Below, piece after piece: positions 31,173 through 43,520 of a stretch of 64,000 bases of DNA. The stretch comes from Bolinopsis microptera. Taxonomy: Eukaryota > Ctenophora > Tentaculata > Lobata > Bolinopsidae. The DNA is taken from assembly GCF_026151205.1 (NCBI RefSeq), contig NC_087083.1, positions 14,444,944 through 14,508,943 of the forward strand, read 5' to 3'. Within the stretch, counting starts at the first letter, position 1. Every line of letters starts with the position of its first letter. The translations under genes and the position numbers were made by a program. Below the pieces are notes generated by a model. It was not told the DNA's origin and ran no database searches. It saw only the letters and a program-made list of their open reading frames with translations.

Positions 31173-34100
31173 CATATCCTGTCATCACTCCTGGAGTAAT
31201 GGATATTATATGTTTATTTCAATAAATATGATCATCAATAAATTAGAATAGAATCTAGTCTTCTTTTCAGCTCACTCTTCTGCAACCTCTTCCTCTACAT
31301 TCTCAACCTCATCATAAACTTCCTCATCTTCATCATCAACATCATCACCCCTGTCTTCATCGCTGGTGGTGTGTGCGAGATTTAGGTCCAGTTCGTCAAC
31401 AGGTATTGCTTTCTCATAATACCGTCCTCTGTGTCCTCTCACTGCAATCAAAACTGTTTTAAGTAGCTCAAATCGCAAACGACGTCTAAGATTTGCCATG
31501 ATGAGGCTTTTGTCCTGGCTGGTCTTGGCTGCCAGAAGTGTTGTCACTCGTTTAAGGAACATGGTAGCCTGTGGGCCCATACCTCCGGTGGTCGAGAATA
31601 GAAGGCCACTGCAGGTTCCTTTTTCGATCTGTACACAGCGGTCTCCATATTTCCTTTCTTTCTCTCTCTCATGCTTCTTGTACATCTTTGCTGGGGTGTT
31701 GTGGTTAGCGTTGGATTTGGCTCCGGGGTGTAAAACCCTGATATCAAAAAATGCCATCTCCATTGGTGACCACAGACCTCTAGCTGCAATGTCAAGCCTT
31801 GCCCCATCATCCAGAATGGTACCAGGGCGAAGGCTTTCTCCAGTGCATGGCTGGAGTGTGGGCTCTACAACAACCTCATTACAGATTTTTTCTAGAATGC
31901 TTGCAATGGTGTCTCTCAGTCGGTTGTGTCTGCTGTTGACAAAGCCTCCTTTCTTGCAAATGAGAATGTGGTTGTAGGTGTTATCTTTGCCACAAATGCA
32001 TTTCTTGGCTATGTTTGCAATGGGTAGAGCATATCTCAGTGCTTATAGCGTCTTTGAACCCTTGCTTGTTCAAGACAAATCCGTACTTCTCATAAGGTAG
32101 TCCGGTCAGCCAGCTTGATGCACCTTTTTCACATGCATGTGGGATCTTCTCACTGATCAAAGGTGGTAGATCGTTCATCAGCTGGTTTTTGAGAGATTCA
32201 TGTCTCTTTGCATTTGACAGGCTAATGGCACTCTTGACCGCTTTCCCAGCCTCTCTGTTAAGGTATTGAGAGTGGTGTGTTGCTTCAGAATGTGTTCTGT
32301 AAGCTGCTGGTTAGCCATGAGTGAGTTCTTGTACTCAGTATCAGCAATTTCTACTGGATTGATTATAGCTAGTCCACCTAACTTGGCTGGGAGGGAGAAC
32401 AGACTTCGCTCAAGGTCAGACCGGATTGTGTGTCCTGTCATGTTGGGAATGAGCAAATTCCTGATCTTGTCCTCAATGGGCTGCAAGTTCACTGCTATGT
32501 CGGGGGTGGTCCTCATCAGGAAATACCATCTGCAGGAGGAGCCGTAAACAAAGGCAGCGTAAGCAAGGTGTGGCTCGTGCCGTGCAATTGAAGCCAATCC
32601 CTTGATCTCTTCTATCCATTCAACACATTTGGCTTGGATAAAATTATTCTTTCCAGTCTCTGTACCTATAAAGGAACCCAGGTATCGACAACCTTCGGTG
32701 GTGATGTTAAGGTCGGGGAAGAGAGACTTTGCTTCCTCTTGGTACTCCTCTTTAACAATAAGCCAGGTCTTGGACGGTTTGGGAAAATAGCCGTAAACAG
32801 GGCCAGATGCCTGTAGGGAATCCCACCAAATCTTCAGGGCTTTAAGCTTTCCTGCTGCTCCAGAATCATCTGCAAACCATATGTGTTTAGCAGCTTTGTT
32901 GGAGGGCTTATTTACCTCCGGAGTCCTATCTGGTGGTGTCTCAATCTTATTGTTCTCCTCTGGAGGCTTCTGGGGAGGTTTCGTGTTCTCACAGACCACG
33001 GGAGAGATATCTGGTGGCTCTGTGGGGAGTTTGTCCATAAGGGGCATCAGGCTACAGGAGTAAAATGCAGAAGCACAATTATCCCCCTGAGTAGTACCTT
33101 CTTGGGATAAAATAAACAATCCCTTGGAGTTTGGTATGTACAGTTTTGCTGCTTTTCTGTAGGTATTAACAAGATATTTATACAGCTCGGGACACATCAC
33201 ACTTGTGTTGTGGAGGGCAACTCTCCGGTTTAAACGGTTGAAGGCATTATCTGCATCAACAAGAAGGATACCATGAGTGTCTTCATCTTCATACATATTT
33301 CTAAGAGCATGAATAGCAGCTTCTACTCCACCTTCTAGGCCTGCTGACGCTTGAAGTGGTGCAGTGGCTGCTAGGATCTCTGGTTTGAGCAGAGTAGTAA
33401 CTGACTTGCCGATTATTCGGCGGAGGACTTCACCAATCCCTATTGGTCTAACACCAGGTTTCTTGTCCAAAGGAATAAGGTGGCAAGATATGAACGTTGC
33501 TAGGGGATCAGGGTCAACTAATTCAGTGCAGAGTTTCCTGGTTAGTAGGGCAACTGATTCACATAGCTCAGCACCACATGTCTTGAATGACTTAGAGCAA
33601 AGGATACGTTGCCAACCATCAGAATCTAGGCCAGAGGGGCCAGCTGATCCATTGGTGTTCTTTGCTGCCTTCTGGATTGCTTCAATATCTATGTTCTCGA
33701 ATATAACATTGTCTACTTTTTCCAAGCCAACCTTACTGAGTAGACTGCTTACAAGGAAAGATTCATCAGGCTGTGGGTCAGGATGTTTACTCTCTAGCAA
33801 CTTGATAGTTTCTGGTGTTGATTCTAGGAGGCCCCCAGCTTTATTTGTCACCCATCTGAGTGCTGCTGACACCTTTCCTTGCAGCATAAGCTTGGAGAAT
33901 ACTTTGTGGGTATGTTGGGGAGTAAACTTGCTTGATGTTAAACGCTTCTGGATAGCTTTACCTTCTTTGATGAGGCCCTTGATGTCGCCTTTCTCCCAAA
34001 GTTTGAGGCGATCTTCAAGATATCTGACGTGGTCCTTTGTTTTGGATCGTTTGGAAGGTTTTTGGAGGAGCAGGGCTGGCATAACCATAAGTGCAGTCAT

Positions 34101-34530
34101 GGCCACATTTTGAAGGGGGGAGTTGTTAACATAATAATTGATGACTTTAGAGGTCGCTTTCACATAAGCTTTACCTTGAACACCAGAAGGAACCTTGAAC
34201 AGGTTTTTCTTCCACTTGATTATTTATCATAGGCATTGTCAAATGTCTCTTTAATAACATGCCCCTTGAGCGAACCCCATGTTGCGGGTGCTGAGTCAGC
34301 TGTCTTCACAAAACTTGGGAAGCCAGGGAAAGCCTCTTTACCATAACATGAGGAACAGTACCAATATCCCTCACAAACTGCTTGATCGCTCTCTGAAAGG
34401 CATGTAACATGGAACCATTTTCCACAAACACCATCACATCCAACAACATCCCCTCCACGATCAGCTGTTGTGCTGCATATTGGGCAAAGGATTACACTAT
34501 CATCGGGTTCTTTGTGTATGTTTACACGAT
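31173..34530 (-). pseudogene. R2-like non-LTR retroelement: PHD finger, RT, restriction-like endonuclease
   Basis: In transcript order. A PHD-type zinc finger (about 34,500-34,370; CPICSTT, CDGVCGKWFHVTC, YWYCSSC, a C4HC3 pattern) opens the coding region. A 661-codon frame (34163-32178) carries RT: RPIGIGEVLRRIIGK, LLVDADNAFNRLN, SQEGTTQGDNCASAF and IWFADDSGAAG (the catalytic FADD). Downstream, CICGKDNTYNHILICKK is a zinc knuckle, and LDIAARGLWSPMEMAFFDIRV resembles the PD-(D/E)XK endonuclease of R2/CRE-type elements. The C-terminus (to 31272) is acidic. Single-base frame breaks near 34,225, 32,195 and 32,045 split it into four frames, so this copy is dead. The 3'UTR runs to about 31,173. I assign it to the R2-like group from domain order only. 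Confidence 0.85.
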
Positions 34531-34745
34531 CTCTACTGTAATTTAGGTATCATTTACAGCTGAGCATAAGGGTTAAATTTAAATTATTTCACCTTTTGGA
34601 GCTGTATAAAAATAACATTAATTTATTATTATTATAAAGGGTCTCAATAAGAGGTCTCGACTGCCTAGGCGTCAAACCTTGGCAGTCGGTAGTTTTCCTC
34701 TGGCCCGGGATCAGCTGACCCTAGGGGCCATTATTATTATTAACC

Positions 34746-35162
34746 TTGCTTGAACGTAGGGTCCGTGGGGATCTCATTGAGATGTTCAAGATCCAGGAAG
34801 GCTTTGTGGATTATGGGTTTGATTTATTTGGTCGTGCTGATAGGACTGTCTCTGCTAGGTCGAAGCCACACAGATTTACCACGAATGAGACTGACTTCTT
34901 TGCCCAAAGGGTCTTGCGCTACTGGAACAGTCTACCACCACTTGTGAAAGCTAGTGAGTCGGTTACTGGATTCAAAAGTGGATTAGACGCCTTTCGGCTT
35001 CAAGGATATCAGGCTAATAAGCTTGGCTACTACTGGGAGCTGTCATATGACATCTTTGATAGGATAGATGAGTCTGTGTCTAAAAGGAATAGTTATATAA
35101 GTTATATGAAAGAGAATCTAATGATAGCTAAGAGGAAGAAGGTTAATATCAAAGGTATTTAG
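34746..35162 (+). pseudogene. CR1/Jockey-like LINE 3'-end fragment
   Basis: The 138-codon frame reads LERRVRGDLIEMFKIQEGF, then FFAQRVLRYWNSLPPLVK and FKSGLDAF, the conserved extreme C-terminus of CR1/Jockey-type RT proteins. The rest of the RT is missing. An AATAAA-like end lies near 35,370. Confidence 0.8.
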
Positions 35163-35488
35163 TTGAATTTTTTAAAGTTTGTAATTATATGGTTTAAACG
35201 TAAATTGTACATTTTCTGTGAATATCTTGTTGAGATGCCCAGAGAGGCATTATTTATAATGTTATGTTGTGAAGAAATCTGCTTGTGTTTCAAAACTGTA
35301 GAAATGTAAAAGTTCAAACCTTGAGTACATAGCTTGTAAGGTAGCATTTCATTTCTTATTTAAACCACGAATAAAGTTAGTTACCATTCACTTGGAGAAT
35401 ACTCAGAACTTTTCTAATGTCTGAATATACGATTTTATAGTTCTTGAGTAATATTTTGAATATTAACTTCATAATCATAAGTTGCAGA

Positions 35489-38400
35489 ATGGCTCAGAAA
35501 TATTATCTTGGTTTTGATCTTAGCACTCAAGCCTTGAAGGTATTCGTTGCTGATAAGAGCCTCAATCTTCAATGTGAGGTAAGATTCAAACTTTGGACCA
35601 GCTTACCGCCATGCAAATCGAAATTATTTTGAAAATTCAGAAATCGCTGCTTTAAAGCTCGTTGATTTACTGTACTCATGATTATAATAATTACTGTACA
35701 GAATTCAGTTTTTATTATGTTGTACTACTGTCTTTTCCTAAAACACAGGTCAGTCAATGGTCTTCTATATATCATAGTTTTTGTCAATCCTTTAGAGTTA
35801 TTCTGATTAAAATGTCTCAAAAGCACCAAAAAAGAGTGTGCAAATTGTACAATACTGCCTGCGCCAAAAATGTATACCCTAGCCAAAATTCGTTTCGTAT
35901 GGGTCCCTTGAGGTGTTCCAAGTCTCTAACCTGGTGGCAAAAGTTTCATAGACAAGAATGAGAAAATCTGATTTATGCAAATTTACATCTGCAACAGCTT
36001 TGTAAGTAAAAAAGGTCGTAATTTGACTCTAAAATGGCTGATATTTTAAACAAATTTTGAACATTTAAAAAAAGAAAATTAGCGTGTATTCGATATCACA
36101 ATCTCCAATCTGGACATTTTCAGCCACACACTTAACCACTCGGCTACCAGTCAAATGAAATATTGAAATCCTTGTACATGCTCGTTTCTTGGCTGATTCT
36201 TTGTGGCTAGATGTGTGTTGAATTGCCATAGATTCCTGAATTATTCATTCCTCAATGGCGATTTCCAGGAATCTTAGGAAGTGTGTAAGAAGGATTCTAA
36301 GTGATAATTTAATGGCCAGTTTTAATGACTACCTACCAATAACAAGATCAAATTGTCTAGGGATTACATCCCTGATTTCTGTCACTGGGTTGCAGTGACA
36401 TTATTTTCACTTATTGCACTATTGAGTATCTAGTATGATGTCTGCAGATGTTTAATATAATAATTTCACTTCCTTGCATGGCAGTGTGATTAGGACAGTA
36501 TTGGACAATTTTTGAACAAATTTCGCCTTTTTTTAGTACTTAAATAATACAATTTCTAGTCACTTCAGTATGCTTGGTTCTTTCTACCTATAATAGAATT
36601 AGAAAGAACTTTCTATAGAAAGTGATAAGAAATTGAAAAATCACTATTTTATATGTATTAATTCTTTGTCATGGAACTAAACGAATTCCATAAAATTAAT
36701 CAAGTCCTGAACTCTTAATTCAGTTAACAACTCCTCTTTCCTAAGTCCAGGTTTGTGTGAAATATGAAGAAGATCTTCCTCATTATGGTTTGGCAGATAT
36801 TTTCCACAAGAGTGGCAACTCAGTTACTTGTCCTGTAGCTATGTGGATTGAGGCTTTGGACTTAGCCATGGAAAAATTGTCTCAGTTAGTGGACTTGAAC
36901 TTGGTGAGTTAGGTAAGGAATAAAAGCACCAGTCACTCTGTTTTCTTCTGATTTGATTAAGTGACATTGGATGTCTTAATAGGATGGCTTTAAAGCGTGG
37001 AATCTTTGTTGTTATAGAAGGAGCAGATGGAACTGGAAAATCGACACAAGTTCTGAAACTTACTAAACGGTTGCAGTGTGAAGGATTCCCCTGCACTAAC
37101 ATGAGGTTTTGTTGATATTTTAAAGTTATTCTGAATAAAGTACACTAACCTCATATTATCCAAGCTTAAGATTTGATAATTTGTATTTTATTACTGGAAT
37201 GAAATTGTATGATATAATTATGTTGTATAGTCGTGACTCGTGCAGTGAAAGTTATATCCTCGGTCCAGTATAGGTACATTCAAATCGAAAATCTTCGCAA
37301 CTTCTAAATTTTTGGTATGGTTTTTGAATGGTTTAAAGGCTGGAATAAATTAGTTCAAAAGGTACTGAAATCAACGATAAGTTGGTCCAGGCAACATGAA
37401 TTAAACTCAAATTTGAAATCAACAGTGATATGAAGGACCATTCAACTGACCAATTTGTTACCGGACCAACTTATAGTTATGTTTGGAAAACACGGTTGTT
37501 GGTCTTGGAACCTGTATCCGAGTGTCACCTAGTCTAGGAAGCAGAAATAGTTAGGGATCGGTTGGATCTATGTAAAGTTGACTCAGCCGAATGATTGTAG
37601 TGCAGTACTGTAAACATAGAAACAATACCAAGATATTGCTTTCCAGATTTCCAGACAGAAGCACTCAAATAGGAGGCATGATAGACAGCTATCTGCAATG
37701 CAAATCAAACATGTCTGACGAAAGTGTGCACCTTCTTTTTTCTGCTAACAGGTTCTTATTCCATTGAGATACATCAGGATCATCAAATATTCAAAAGTGT
37801 ACTTTCAATTTTCATTATAATTTATGTCATTATAATTTATGTCATAGTACTTTCAACAGACCTTTCTTGTGTTGAACACCATCAAATCTGGTTACATAAT
37901 GTTCCAAAAAGCAGGTTAATTCAGTTTTAATGTTTATAATATTTCACTGTTGCCAGGTGGGAACTAAGAAGTAAGATCCTCACCACCCTTGCCTCGGGTA
38001 CAAGCATCATTTGTGATCGCTATGCATTTTCTGGTGTAGCATACACTTCTGCCAAACCTGGCTTCTCTTTGAACTGGTGCATGGGTCCTGACCGGGGCTT
38101 GCCCAAGCCTGACAAAGTCTTGTACCTGAAAGCATCAGAAAAACTTGCAAAATCTCGTTCAGATTATGGGACTGAACGGTATGAAAAACGTGAGTTTCAA
38201 AACAAAGTTGCTGAGATGTTTGAAAAGATAAGGGCTCAGGATGATTCCCTTACTTGGACTGATTACACTGTAGAGGCTGGAATTGATCAAGTTACTAATG
38301 AACTGTTTGGGACATTAAAAGAAACTCTTAATGCTGAGCTTCATAAGGAAATTGGCCAACTATGGAGCGAGTAATTTTTGAAACCTCGATAAATTTACTA

Positions 38401-41400
38401 TCAGAAAACCTAGTTGATTTGATGTTTTTAGCACTTTTAGTAATTATTTAAATTTAAACGTGGAACAGTCTATGTTGGTATTCAACTTCTCACTTCTGGA
38501 TGAGAAATTAAAGTTTATAGGCGTAATATTTTATTTCTTTTTATTGTTTTTATCGATGCCTACTCATTGTTAAATTTAAGTTGAACTATAATTAATTATT
38601 TCATTGCTTGCACAATGCAGTTTTATTTAGTATGAACATTTTTCAAAGGATATGATTTTGTTTGCTTCATCTGTTCAATTATAAAAATGTGCGATACTTT
38701 GGTTTGTGATCAATAATCATAAAATCACTTCAACAAATTGCTAAAAATTGTAGAACCCATATCTAACTAAAAAATGTTATGAAAAAATAACCAAAGTTTA
38801 CGGAAATTAACTTAATGATTAGTTGAATCATTCCTGTCAGGTTGTGGGTATAGGAGGATGCGCACAACAACACGGCACAGTTTACACTGCACAAGGGTTT
38901 CTGGCTGCGCTCCAAACAGCTGACGTATCATTACCACTCCATACCCAGCTACAAGATTACTTCACTCTCCCTCTCTCTCCCATCTGGATGGACTCTAGTA
39001 CAGAAGAGTACTGTGAGAGGTTAGCTTTCATTACTAGATCTTTACTGAAATCTACCGCACACAGGACAAAACTCAGTTCCAATCAAGTTAACCTCGTGGA
39101 TAGACCATTTTTGAGATACTGTTATTGTATAACTATTTGCAGTACGATACGTCATAAAACCTAATAAAACTTTCATTGTTAACACCTAGTTGTGTCAGGT
39201 TAGAAGAGAAGATAGGTTCTGAAGAGCTTTGTAACAGGACTGGTTCACGGGCCCATGCTAGATTCTCTGTTCATCACATTCATAGAGTACGTCTTCTTGG
39301 CGTGTTAAAAATCTGTGTTTCATAACTTATCATAAACACAAAGCATGAAAACGCGCATTGATAATCTGTTCTTGCTAGCGCACGTGCAATATTTTATCAA
39401 TAAACCCCTCTGCAGATGGTAAATGAGAGTCCGGAACTGTACGAGTCTACAGAACGAGTACTACTTGTCAGTAACTTCCTGGGTACTCTCCTCACTGGCA
39501 AGTACATGGCTATAGACTTTAGTGACGGATCAGGTATGAACTTGTTGGATGTGTTCAGAAGAAGTGGATAAAGGAGATTAGTGGCTTTTATAATGGGGTG
39601 ATATTAGTGACAAGTTGGGAGCACCTAAACCCACCCTACAGGTAGCTACTGTGCTAGTTTATAGAGCTTTTCGAGTGAGATACAGCCGCTTGTAAAAATT
39701 ATTTAACTTTTTGTTGATGAATCAAACGTGTAATAGTTAGCTGGTTTTTTAAAGTCTATTCTTTGTGAAAATCAATACGGTAATAGTTTTACAATATGAT
39801 GGAATATACATATAATATGTTATGTCCTGTCCTCCATTCTCTCACCAACTGTCCCACTGTTAGGTGTGGTATTGGAGTTTGTGCCATCTTTATAACGAGA
39901 GGATGTTAATGTCAGTTGGTTACAATGGTCTTTTACAAATGATACACACTGATTCCAGATACAGATAACATCCTGTATAAGTTAATTGTTAGAATGTATT
40001 ATCAATGATATCATTAGATCAATCAATCACAATATGTCCTTGACACTAGGAAGCTGATGAAGTGGCTGCTACAATATCAGACTACTTGGTTACAAGATAC
40101 GGGTTTAACAAGGAATGCAAAGTATTGAGGTGTACTGGAGACAACCCTGCTACTTTAGTAGGCATGTCTTGTAGAGACCAGGACCTTATTCTATCCCTCG
40201 GTAATTAATTACTCTATAATTACTCTCTAATTACTAGTATATTAATTACTCTCTAAATACTCTCTAATTACTCTCTAAATACTCTCTAATTATTATCTAA
40301 TTAATCTCTAATTAATCTCTAATTAATCTCTAATTAATCTCTAATATGTGTTTACTTTATCATGGGAGGATTACCGATTATAATTACACAAATTATAGAT
40401 TTAAAGATTTAGAGAACTACAATAAGTAAGATGGAATGCTTTGTTTCTTAAACAGTCTGTTTAAATTTGATATTTACTTCGTATAACACAAAGTAACAAA
40501 ATAACTGCTATCAAACACTGAGCTATTGCAGGAACGAGTGATGTTCTGATTGGAGTGTCTGGTCACGTGACGCCCTCCCCTGATATACACGTGTTCTGTA
40601 ATCCCCTGAACAGTAACTCTCACATGTTCATTATCTGCTACAAGAACGGAAGTTTGGTCAGGTATACCTTCACGTCTACAGTAATTATATACTGATAGGG
40701 CAATGATAATATCATTATATTAATAAGATGCTGTTTTTTAATCGTAACACTATTAGTTTCCTATTAAAGATGTAAAATTGTGACTGATTGCTATTTGTTA
40801 GAGAAGAGTTGAAAGATAAGTATTGCGGAGGAGAGTGGGAGAGATATAACCAGATGTTATCTACACAGGATAACCCTCCCTTAGTGGGTAACTACCTGCC
40901 TCTACCTGAAACCTGCCCTGCTGGTCTGGTCGGTGCTTTCTGTTCTACTGATCCAGGTTCTTATTAAACCTACTACTACTTGGGAGTGCGGCACGGTTTC
41001 CTTGTTATTATCGTTCATTTCATCTTAAACATGTTAAATTGTAGAAGTAAAATAGCCTGACATGATACGACCTCGTTTTCCTCCGGTAGGATATAAAGTT
41101 ATTAAAACCATATTTTCAGAGAGGTTACCTTTGTCTCATCCTCCTGAAACTATAGTGCGCACTGTAACAGAAGGACAGTTTCTGAGTAAGAGGCACGATA
41201 TCTCAGCAGCTGGCTTCAAACCCACCTCTAACACTCGTCTCATTGTAGTGGGAGGAGGAAGCGTTAATAATACTTTACTAAACCTTATAAGCAACGTGTT
41301 CGGGGTAGACGTGTATCGTGCTTCCAGTGCTAATGCTGCAGCACGCGGTGCTGCGCTGCTTGCTTTTGCTGGGGTTAATGGTGTGGGGAGGATGGAGGAG

Positions 41401-41526
41401 TTGAGAACTGAATATGAGCTGGTTTCCAAGACAAACCCTGAACTGTACCACACTTACTGTGGTATGAGGGAGAATTATGTTGATTTACAGAAAGAGTATT
41501 TATATAGCTCATTACATAAAGAATAA
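35489..41526 (+). CDS. XYLB: xylulokinase (FGGY carbohydrate kinase)
   Basis: ATP-dependent phosphorylation of D-xylulose to xylulose 5-phosphate in the cytosol. Exons: 35489-35578, 36751-36903, 38841-39019, 39199-39286, 39416 to about 39,645, 40050-40200, 40532-40661, 40802-40956, 41120-41526 (an alternative last acceptor at 41089 is also in frame). Family motifs: N-terminal YYLGFDLSTQALKV, CAQQHGTVY, SPIWMDSST, IDFSDGSGMNLL, CTGDNPATLVGM, SLGTSDVLIGVSG, CYKNGSLVRE, and the FGGY C-terminal signature region VVGGGSVNNTLL and NAAARGAALLAFAG. The ATG lies 1 nt after an acceptor AG. Intron 2 contains the whole dTMP kinase gene. The exon after GMNLL reads into a stop (DVFRRSG*). A homologous frame (QKKWIKEISG) and another (DKLGAPKPTLQ) follow, so two small frame breaks at about 39,553 and 39,595 are needed. 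These may be sequence errors or real damage. Confidence 0.88.
36984..38374 (+). CDS. DTYMK: thymidylate (dTMP) kinase
   Basis: Phosphorylates dTMP to dTDP for DNA synthesis. Three exons, 36984-37105, 37647-37751 and 37957-38374 (645 nt, 214 aa, close to the ~212 of animal enzymes), with phases 2 and 2. The P-loop is EGADGTGKST at residues 12-21. FPDRSTQIGGMIDSYL holds the DR-type substrate motif. SVHLLFSANRWE, ICDRYAFSGVAYT and LPKPDKVLYL are all family signatures. The LID region has YGTERYEKREFQ. The start ATG is 1 nt after an AG acceptor (tcttaatag). Exon 2 uses an unusual GTTCTT donor, as does one XYLB exon. The gene sits wholly in intron 2 of XYLB on the same strand, with no gap in either reading frame. 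Confidence 0.93.
40201..40345. repeat. taattactctc / taattaatctc tandem repeat at an XYLB donor
   Basis: Imperfect 12-bp units (ctctaattaat, ctctaattact, ctctaaatact) begin at the GTAATTAATTACTC donor of the exon ending at 40200 and continue for about 145 bp. Confidence 0.88.
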
Positions 41527-42039
41527 GTTAACTAAAGTGATAATTTTGTGGAAATGATAAAGCCATAATTAAAGTGAAACTCCACTCAAAAAACTATTTT
41601 ATATTTCAATTTTTTAAATAACTCGTTTCATTATAATATAATTATTAGCATTAAACAAGGTTAACTCAGCAGTAAATATTTGGTCTACTAACTGGTACAA
41701 TAATATCATGATCGAGAATGAGATTTGGGGATAAAAAATGATCTGTGGTCGATTTAGCCGAACTCGATTCCCTCACTACCTCTTTGTATTTACAGTGATG
41801 ATCAATGCTGGATATAATAATATTTTAACAGGGATTGTTAAATTGCAAGTTTTAATAAAATCTATATCGCTCATTAGGGGGTATCCAATGGTGAAAAATG
41901 GTAAAAATGGTGAAAATGGTGAAATTTTACAATTTGGTTCAAAACCGATTCACCATTTTACACCATTTTAGTTTTTTTTAATTTCAAAATATCAAATTGA
42001 AATATTAAATGTGTTTTCTGGTACTATACGACAATACCA

Positions 42040-42240
42040 AGAGCTCAGTTTTGATGAACCTTACTCGCCATGTTCACTAAAAGATAAAAGTTGCCAGTTT
42101 TGATGTACCTTACTCGCCATGGTCACAAAATGTAACCAGTTTTGATGTACCTTACTCGCCATGTTCACCAAAACTAACCAATTTTGATGTACCTTACTCG
42201 CCATGTTCACCAAAAGTTACCAGTTTCGATGTACATTTCT
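42040..42240. repeat. ~43-bp repeat with tactcgccatgttcaccaaa
   Basis: About five imperfect copies of a unit with ttttgatgtacct and tactcgccatgttcacc. Related copies lie at 42,620-42,845 and again at 61,450-61,545 beyond the last zinc-finger gene. Confidence 0.85.
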
Positions 42241-42257
42241 CACCATGGCCAATGGCC

Positions 42258-42592
42258 GGGGGGGTACCAATGGCATAAATGGCAAAATGGAGAATTGGCC
42301 AATAAAAATTTCCATTTATGCCATAAAACGTATGCCATTTATGCCATTTTTGATATAATACATTTATATTTTCTTTATTTGTCATATGAATCTTTAACAA
42401 TCATTCCAAGCGTTATAAAGCATGAAACATGTCTCTTATTCAAGTACTAATAATAATTTGCGAATTTAAAGTCAAATATGAAGACCTAAATTCATGGCAT
42501 AAATGGAGAATTGGCCAATAAAAATTTCCATTTATGCCATAAAACGTATGCCATTTATGCCATTTTATGCCATTGGTACCCCCCCCCCCCCC
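42258..42592. mobile_element. small element with GGTACC-G-run termini
   Basis: Begins GGGGGGGTACCAATGGCAT and ends ATGCCATTGGTACC plus a C run. An internal ~75-bp segment (agaattggccaataaaaa) occurs twice as a direct repeat. Flanking aatggcc on both sides may be the target duplication. Confidence 0.65.
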
Positions 42593-42619
42593 CAATGGCC
42601 ATTATCACCAAAATTTATT

Positions 42620-42845
42620 AGTTTTTATTTATCTTACACGCCTCGCCAAGTTCACCAAAAGTTATCATTTTTGATGTACATTACTCGCCATGTTCACCAA
42701 AAGTTACCAGAATCAAAGTATCAATATACATACCTTTCTCACCATGTTCAGTGTTCACTAAAAGTTACCAGTTTCAATGTACCTTTTCGCCATTTTCACT
42801 TAAAGTTAGCAGTTTCCATGTACCTTTCTTACCATGTTCACTAGT
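42620..42845. repeat. second block of the tactcgccatgttcacc repeat
   Basis: Degenerate copies of the unit seen at 42,040-42,240, probably one array split by the G-run element at 42,258-42,592. Confidence 0.8.
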
Positions 42846-43010
42846 TTTGATGAAAGATGGTGATTGATAGTTTCGGTGAATCGAGTTTCTGAATTGTAAA
42901 ATCTGGACGTACTTTAAATATATAATGAAACACATGTTTAATTTATATCCTAAAAATCTGAGTTAACAGCTCGAAATATAGTTTTAGAGTGATCACACCA
43001 GTTCAAAACT

Positions 43011-43302
43011 AAAAAGGCCCCACACATATCGAAAATCCGAAAAGGGCCCTAGAAATCGGGGCTTTTTGGGGCCTTTTGACCCTGACCACCATTTGATAGT
43101 GTTTATGGACCATAATGTCCATGTAAATACATTCAAATAAACATAAAAGTACTGTGCGAGTAGTCAGATAATATCATTAAAGCACTTAGCATATATCAAA
43201 CTTGATGAAATTGAAGTTAATTCTAGGGCCCCAAAAGGCCCTACACATATTGAAAATCCAAAAAGGGCCCTAGAAATCGGGGCTTTTTGGGGCCTTTTGG
43301 GG
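43011..43302. repeat. pair of ~68-bp direct repeats (gggccctagaaatcgggg)
   Basis: Segments at about 43,011-43,078 and 43,235-43,302 are nearly identical and GC-rich. The second runs into a C run (43,308 on), like the ends of the other G-run elements. Confidence 0.8.
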
Positions 43303-43520
43303 CGTTGGCCCCCCCCCCCCCCCAAATATACTCATCGAAAAAATGGCGAAAAATGGTGAGATTTTGGAAACCTGATTCATCATTTTACACAATTGGATAC
43401 CCCCGGTTTAACTGGGCAAATATTTGTGATTTTCATTGGATAAGGCACGTTATCAATGCCAAATTCCTTTACGATCGAATTTAAATTAAATGTACAGTTT
43501 TATATTTCTCTTATAATATT

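Larger units (their letters stand above)
41877..43404. mobile_element. G-run inverted-repeat element, composite and nested
   Basis: Left end GGGGGTATCCAATGGTG (41877) and right end ACACAATTGGATACCCCC (to 43404) are inverted. The interior contains repeats and at least one further G-run element. Its right edge abuts ggtttaactgggc, the start of the sequence shared by all zinc-finger units. No transposase recognised. Confidence 0.6.

Noticed and set aside
32266-34232. Plus-strand ORFs of up to 249 aa at 32.2-34.2 kb
   Set aside because: Antisense shadows of the R2-like RT frame, which has clear catalytic motifs.
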